Of a stretch of DNA of 10,026 bases, positions 6,681 through 10,026 are shown one piece after another. The position numbers and the translations under genes were made by a program. Positions within the stretch are counted from its first letter, which is position 1. Each line of letters begins with the position of its first letter. The stretch lies in NCBI GenBank assembly GCA_004356385.1, contig SMXL01000024.1, positions 1 to 10,026 on the forward strand. Direction: 5' to 3'. This DNA comes from Bacteroidota bacterium. GTDB taxonomy: Bacteria > Bacteroidota > Rhodothermia > Rhodothermales > UBA10348. Under the pieces are notes generated by a model. That model ran no database searches and was not told the origin of the DNA. It saw nothing but the letters and a program-made list of their open reading frames with translations.

Positions 6681-6738
6681 TTCCTTATACATAACATCAA
6701 AATTATAAATGAATCTTATCGACAAATGATCCTTATCA
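6681..6738. promoter_or_regulatory. Divergent LysR/exporter control region
   Basis: On the minus strand, TTTG (6726-6723), a 17-base gap and TAATTTTG (6705-6698) match the Bacteroidota-type TTTG / TAnnTTTG promoter. They lie at a suitable distance before the LysR start. The same stretch also contains TATAAT at 6707-6702. Candidate regulator sites are TGATCCTTATCA (inverted TGAT/ATCA, 6727-6738), the related CTTATC at 6715-6720 and CTTATA at 6684-6689, and the palindrome TTATACATAA at 6685-6694. The promoter of the exporter is not clear. Confidence 0.4.
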
Positions 6739-6774
6739 GAGCTCAAAACTGATTCTTTTCATCCTGTTACCGAG

Positions 6775-7818
6775 ATGTTTATGAAGCATCTGCGTCAACA
6801 TTCGGCGAGTACCTGGAAATTACTAAGTGCGTTTGCGGCAGTTTATCTCATCTGGGGTTCGACGTATCTGGCAATCCAATTCGCAATCGAGTCTATGCCA
6901 CCCCTCATCATGCTTGGGGCCCGATTTGGATTCGCAGGAATTCTACTATTCGCCGTCATGCGAGGACTCGGCGTTGAATTGCCAGATCGAGAAATGTGGA
7001 AGAGTGGTCTGCTGATAGGCACGTTGACGCTTGCTGTTGGAACGGGGGCGGTCGCTTTAGCAGAACAATACATCGCCAGCGGAATCGCCGCCTTGCTGGT
7101 GACCAGTCTGCCCTTGTGGATGGTCTTGCTCGAATGGAAGTGGAAGCGAGGACCGCGACCCAATGCCGCTGTATTTTTCGGCTTGATACTCGGAGCAATT
7201 GGAATTGTATTGCTGGTTAACCCCATTGCCTTTTTCCGCTCCGCTTCATGGCAGGAAATGCTGGCCATGGTCGCAATATTAGTGGGTTCATTTTCCTGGT
7301 CATTCGGATCGCTCCTTTCACGAGATGTAAAGCTGCCGACAAGCCCGTTCATGTCGACCGCGGTACAGATGGTCGGTGGAGGATTGTCTTTGTTGATCGC
7401 TGGGCTTGTTCGCGGAGAAGCCGCACAGCTGGACTTGGCGGCGATCACCTCTGGCTCCTGGTGGGCACTCGGCTATCTGTTTATCTTCGGATCGCTCATC
7501 GCATTCAGTTCTTACGTCTGGTTGATCAAGAACGCACCTTCTGAAAAAGTAGCCACGTACGCCTATGTGAATCCCGTGGTTGCCGTTATGCTGGGTTGGC
7601 TTTTGGCAGGTGAAATGCTCAACACACGAATCGTGTTTGCAATGATTGTACTCGTCTCTGCAGTAATAGTGATCTCGCGTTATGGATCGAGAACCGGTCA
7701 GATTCGAAAGCAGGTACCTATATGGTTGAGGAAAGAGAATTGGATTTACGCGCTTGACAGACCTGCGCAAAGCCTCGATCGAACGTCGCGGCAGCGCGTG
7801 GTAAAATCCAGCACATAA
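6775..7818 (+). CDS. yedA: YedA-like EamA/DMT-superfamily exporter
   Basis: This inner-membrane transporter of the drug/metabolite superfamily has two EamA repeats and about ten membrane helices. The first helix region AVYLIWGSTYLAIQFAIESM (22-41) and the later LFIFGSLIAFSSYVWLIKNA and ATYAYVNPVVAVMLGW segments are characteristic and align well with E. coli YedA. The family exports amino acids or other small metabolites; the substrate here cannot be assigned. The protein has 347 residues. After the last helix (VFAMIVLVSAVIVISRYG) a basic cytoplasmic tail of about 45 residues follows, longer than in YedA. ATG at 6775 and ATG at 6781 are both possible starts, neither with a clear Shine-Dalgarno site. 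It is divergent from a LysR gene and followed 9 bases later by a cupin gene. The symbol reflects similarity, not proven orthology. Confidence 0.92.
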   Translation: MFMKHLRQHSASTWKLLSAFAAVYLIWGSTYLAIQFAIESMPPLIMLGARFGFAGILLFAVMRGLGVELPDREMWKSGLLIGTLTLAVGTGAVALAEQYIASGIAALLVTSLPLWMVLLEWKWKRGPRPNAAVFFGLILGAIGIVLLVNPIAFFRSASWQEMLAMVAILVGSFSWSFGSLLSRDVKLPTSPFMSTAVQMVGGGLSLLIAGLVRGEAAQLDLAAITSGSWWALGYLFIFGSLIAFSSYVWLIKNAPSEKVATYAYVNPVVAVMLGWLLAGEMLNTRIVFAMIVLVSAVIVISRYGSRTGQIRKQVPIWLRKENWIYALDRPAQSLDRTSRQRVVKSST

Positions 7819-7827
7819 CATGTAGCT

Positions 7828-8187
7828 ATGGAAAAAGTTAATCTCGCTGAAAAATTTGATCTCTTTCAAGAAACGTGGTCACCAAAAATCGTCGCTGAGC
7901 TGAACGGTCAGCAGGTCAAGCTGGCTAAACTCGACGGCGCGTTTGATTGGCATCACCACGAGGACGAAGACGAACTATTTCTGGTCGTGAAAGGACACCT
8001 CACCATCGAGCTTCGTGATCGCCAAGTGGATCTGGATGAAGGAGAGTTCTTCGTGGTACCAAAAGGAATCGATCACAGGCCAGTGGCAAACGAATTAGCA
8101 CACGTTCTTCTTTTTGAACCGTCGACCACATTGAATACGGGTACCGTTCGGACCGAGCGAACCAGAGACGAGCTGGACTGGATCTAA
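7828..8187 (+). CDS. Small single-domain cupin protein
   Basis: This 119-residue cupin_2 protein has a complete metal-binding set. Motif 1 is FDWHHHEDEDELFLVVKGHL (39-58), with H42/H44 and E49 as likely ligands. Motif 2 is EGEFFVVPKGIDHRPVA (71-87), with H83. This WHxHxxEDELFLV type is widespread and uncharacterised. It is distinct in sequence from the cupin at 4884-5207, so it is not a recent duplicate. The gene starts 9 bases after the exporter stop and is almost surely cotranscribed with it. It may process or sense the exported metabolite, but this is inference. No Shine-Dalgarno site is visible; coupling to the upstream gene may drive translation. Confidence 0.88.
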   Translation: MEKVNLAEKFDLFQETWSPKIVAELNGQQVKLAKLDGAFDWHHHEDEDELFLVVKGHLTIELRDRQVDLDEGEFFVVPKGIDHRPVANELAHVLLFEPSTTLNTGTVRTERTRDELDWI

Positions 8188-8294
8188 TCGTCCCGTTCGC
8201 AACCTCTTGCTCGTTTCTTACGAATTATTTTGGCAGATATTTTCGATTCCAGTGTACTTGTCGTTGTAACCCGTTCACTTACGAGGATGCTACG

Positions 8295-8699
8295 ATGGAT
8301 ACGAAGAAATTTCTGTTGAGCGTGCTCGCCGGCGTCGTAACGCTGTTTGTACTGGGTGGCCTGATTTATGGATTGGCGCTTGGTTCATTTGTGCTTGAGA
8401 ATACGCCATTTATGAGCACAGAGCCGACCTTATGGTCGATGGTCTTGTCGCAGTTGGTGATGGGAGGTTTTATTGCCTATATCTATGGCAAATGGGCGAG
8501 CATCTCAACGTTCGCAGGTGGCGCTAAAGCCGGTGCGTTGATCGGATTGTTTCTCGGAGTTGGGCTCGGATTCGATCTGTATTCCATGACCTCGATGACA
8601 TTGACGTTTGTCCTTGTGGATACGGTTCTCTGGGCGATACGATTTGCCATTGCAGGTGGCGCTGTTGGCTACGTCCTCGGTATGGGGAGCCGTGAGTAG
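8295..8699 (+). CDS. Small four-helix inner-membrane protein, function unknown
   Basis: The protein has 134 residues and four predicted membrane helices: about 5-30 (FLLSVLAGVVTLFVLGGLIY), 45-65 (LWSMVLSQLVMGGFIAYIYG), 74-95 and 103-130. The IYGKWASISTFAGGAKAGAL stretch between helices 2 and 3 and the Gly-rich last helix resemble a family of uncharacterised membrane proteins common in Bacteroidota and relatives. No catalytic or binding residues are evident. GAGG about 8 bases before the ATG supports the start. The 107-base gap before it holds no gene and suggests its own promoter; TCGT and ACGA inverted repeats at 8211-8223 lie there. Confidence 0.8.
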   Translation: MDTKKFLLSVLAGVVTLFVLGGLIYGLALGSFVLENTPFMSTEPTLWSMVLSQLVMGGFIAYIYGKWASISTFAGGAKAGALIGLFLGVGLGFDLYSMTSMTLTFVLVDTVLWAIRFAIAGGAVGYVLGMGSRE

Positions 8700-8722
8700 A
8701 TAGACTCCGAATTTTTTTGCGT

Positions 8723-9001
8723 ATGCCTTACATCTAGTCACCAAGGGTCTATGATGTCTGCATTGTGGGTTCCGGTGCAGGTGGTGGTATGGCAGCGAAG
8801 GTGCTTACGGAAGCGGGCGCCAATGTCGTAATGCTCGAAGCAAGGGTAGATTGGGACGCTGGTCGTGACGGCGACGTGCTGAAGTGGAATTACGAGTCCC
8901 CACGACGCGGTCGCGGATCGAAAGAGCGGCCGTTTGGGGAGTTCGTTGCGTGCATTGAAGCACCTCGAATTATCCTGAATGACCAGGTCGGGACTATATA
9001 G
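8723..9001 (+). pseudogene. Remnant of a GMC-family (glucose-methanol-choline) oxidoreductase
   Basis: In one frame the sequence reads MPYI, then TAG at 8735-8737, then SPRVYDVCIVGSGAGGGMAA, a FAD-binding GxGxxG N-terminus. VLTEAGANVVMLEA and YESPRRGRGSKERPFGEF follow, as in periplasmic GMC dehydrogenases of the Bacteroidota type. The stop sits at codon 5, and the frame ends at 9001 after about 90 codons, where intact members exceed 500. The match is lost after GEFVACI; the last 14 residues look unrelated. The FAD domain is incomplete and the catalytic His region is missing. A GTG at 8765 could start a 78-residue peptide but would cut the FAD motif. It faces a dihaem cytochrome c gene, a common partner of such dehydrogenases. 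I see it as a decayed gene with both a nonsense change and a large deletion, unless the stop is a sequencing error. Confidence 0.8.
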
Positions 9002-9866
9002 TCTGCAGGAAACTCCACATCGCCTTCAATTCGAGGTCAGACAATCTCGACATGCGTGGCCATGGCATGATTTCCGAGTCGAGAATTCGGCCGTCTGGCG
9101 TCGTTCCACTTCTAAGAGCAAGTACGAAATCGTCCTCGGTCCACTCCCCTAAATTGCCCTCGGGCGAAAGGTCCGGTCCCGGTGGCGGTCCTTCAAATTC
9201 CACCCCATGCAGGGCGGCACCGTGGCACTCGCCGCACGCAATAATATTGACCAGATACTTTCCATACGCAGCATCGGGGGCTACTGGTGGTGCTGATTGG
9301 TGAACGGCTGCGTGGTCGAGCGCCATGGCCGGCGGCTTGTACATACCGGTCCCGATAAGCACGTAGGCCATCGGCCCGAGCTTTCTCTGAGGGAGTTCGT
9401 TGTCAACTGCAGGGACGGTCTTCAGGAACGCTATTAAGGACTTAAGGTCTTCATCTCCGTATGCCGTAAAAAATTCCGACGGCATCCCGACAAGGACTCT
9501 ATCTTTGAGTCCTACGCCATGACGAAGTGCTTTTTCCCAGTCCACATTTTCATTCAGCCCGCCGACTCCCCCTTTTCCGGACGTAAGATTGGGGGCGGGA
9601 ATCAGGCCGAAAGCGGCATCATCAATAAGAATCGTTCCCTGGAATTGATCGCCGTGACATCCGTTGCAGCGGCTTACCGTCCGAGCGAGGTATTCTCCCC
9701 TGGCCAGTTGCGACGAATCTGCCGCGATGGCACCCAGTGAATGACCGACGTCAAACGAACCCTTGAGTTTTGACCTCCCGTTCATGAATACGGTGAGTCC
9801 TGCTATTACCAGGAGCAGGACCATGCCCCCAATAATGATTCCTATCCACTTGAACACCCGTTTCAT
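8994..9866 (-). CDS. Membrane-anchored dihaem cytochrome c
   Basis: This electron-transfer protein faces the periplasm. An uncleaved N-terminal helix (about 7-28, WIGIIIGGMVLLLVIAGLTV) anchors it. Two class I haem domains follow: CNGCH at 67-71 with a likely axial Met at 128 (VGMPSEFF), and CGECH at 211-215 with likely Met 267 (EIMPWPRM). Such cytochromes accept electrons from periplasmic GMC or PQQ dehydrogenases and pass them to the respiratory chain, and a GMC remnant lies directly opposite. The final helix LSDLELKAMWSFLQTI ends abruptly; relatives usually continue about ten residues after LQ(T/S)LP, so the C-terminus may be clipped at the junction with the remnant. Both haem domains appear complete, so the protein may still fold. 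No clear Shine-Dalgarno site precedes the ATG at 9866. Confidence 0.9.
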   Translation of the reverse strand: MKRVFKWIGIIIGGMVLLLVIAGLTVFMNGRSKLKGSFDVGHSLGAIAADSSQLARGEYLARTVSRCNGCHGDQFQGTILIDDAAFGLIPAPNLTSGKGGVGGLNENVDWEKALRHGVGLKDRVLVGMPSEFFTAYGDEDLKSLIAFLKTVPAVDNELPQRKLGPMAYVLIGTGMYKPPAMALDHAAVHQSAPPVAPDAAYGKYLVNIIACGECHGAALHGVEFEGPPPGPDLSPEGNLGEWTEDDFVLALRSGTTPDGRILDSEIMPWPRMSRLSDLELKAMWSFLQTI

Positions 9867-10026
9867 AGTGACTTCGTAAATTTAGTGTGGATCTCATACC
9901 AACAATACGAAATAGGACGGGCGTAATACCATCTTGAGCGATTGATATGGATTAGTTTAGACGAACGCAGAGTAATATGCGGTGGTTGTCGTGGCTGTAC
10001 TTCTAAGCGAAGAGACTGAGAAACGA
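9867..10026. other. Upstream region of the cytochrome gene, no gene seen
   Basis: These 160 bases to the window edge lie upstream of the cytochrome c gene and presumably hold its promoter. I find no coding frame, strong promoter match, terminator or repeat. Confidence 0.4.

Noticed and set aside
6843..7448. Long minus-strand open frame opposite the exporter gene
   Set aside because: It is antisense to clear membrane helices of the YedA-like exporter and shows no domain of its own.
8694..8718. Possible terminator after the small membrane protein (GAGT/ACTC stem, then seven T)
   Set aside because: The stem is only four base pairs and five bases separate it from the T run; too weak to call.
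8751..8767. ATGATG as the start of the GMC remnant
   Set aside because: It is in a different frame from the FAD motif YDVCIVGSGAGGG.

Overview
This is bacterial chromosomal DNA, densely packed with genes that run in short operons on both strands. The lineage is uncertain. Several starts lack a Shine-Dalgarno sequence. One divergent promoter (6698-6726) fits the TTTG / TAnnTTTG consensus of Bacteroidota. The 134-residue four-helix membrane protein and the GMC-dehydrogenase/cytochrome c pairing recall Bacteroidota, Rhodothermota and Balneolota. I lean towards that group with low confidence. There is no rRNA, tRNA, CRISPR array, insertion sequence or phage gene that I can see.

Region 1 (39-3650, minus strand) is the most interesting part. 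It looks like a copper-handling operon in the order: small exported Cys/His protein, Tat-exported two-domain multicopper oxidase, outer-membrane beta-barrel, exported NTF2/SnoaL-like protein. The oxidase carries all four HxH motifs of a trinuclear copper centre, but its only cysteine (the type 1 ligand) is in domain 1, and it ends in a methionine-rich tail. The oxidase and barrel genes are 8 bases apart, a layout that recalls CopA-CopB although the barrel is not recognisably CopB. A perfect 8-bp hairpin lies between the small gene and the oxidase gene.

Region 2 (3651-3731) is the divergent control region between the copper operon and a plus-strand operon. It holds CTCGT/ACGAG half-sites repeated at exact 10-bp steps, a likely operator.

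Region 3 (3732-5754, plus strand) is an operon of a GNAT acetyltransferase, a RidA-type enamine/imine deaminase, a small cupin and a HEAT-repeat protein. It suggests a housekeeping or detoxification role in amino-acid or small-metabolite chemistry.

Region 4 (5799-8187) has a LysR-type regulator divergent from a YedA-like EamA exporter, which is followed 9 bases later by a second small cupin. The regulator probably controls the exporter.

Region 5 (8188-10026) holds a small four-helix membrane protein, a decayed GMC oxidoreductase remnant (stop at codon 5, only about 90 codons left of a protein normally over 500 residues), and a convergent membrane-anchored dihaem cytochrome c whose C-terminus also looks clipped. 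The remnant and the cytochrome gene end within the same 8-base palindrome, which suggests a deletion or rearrangement junction there.
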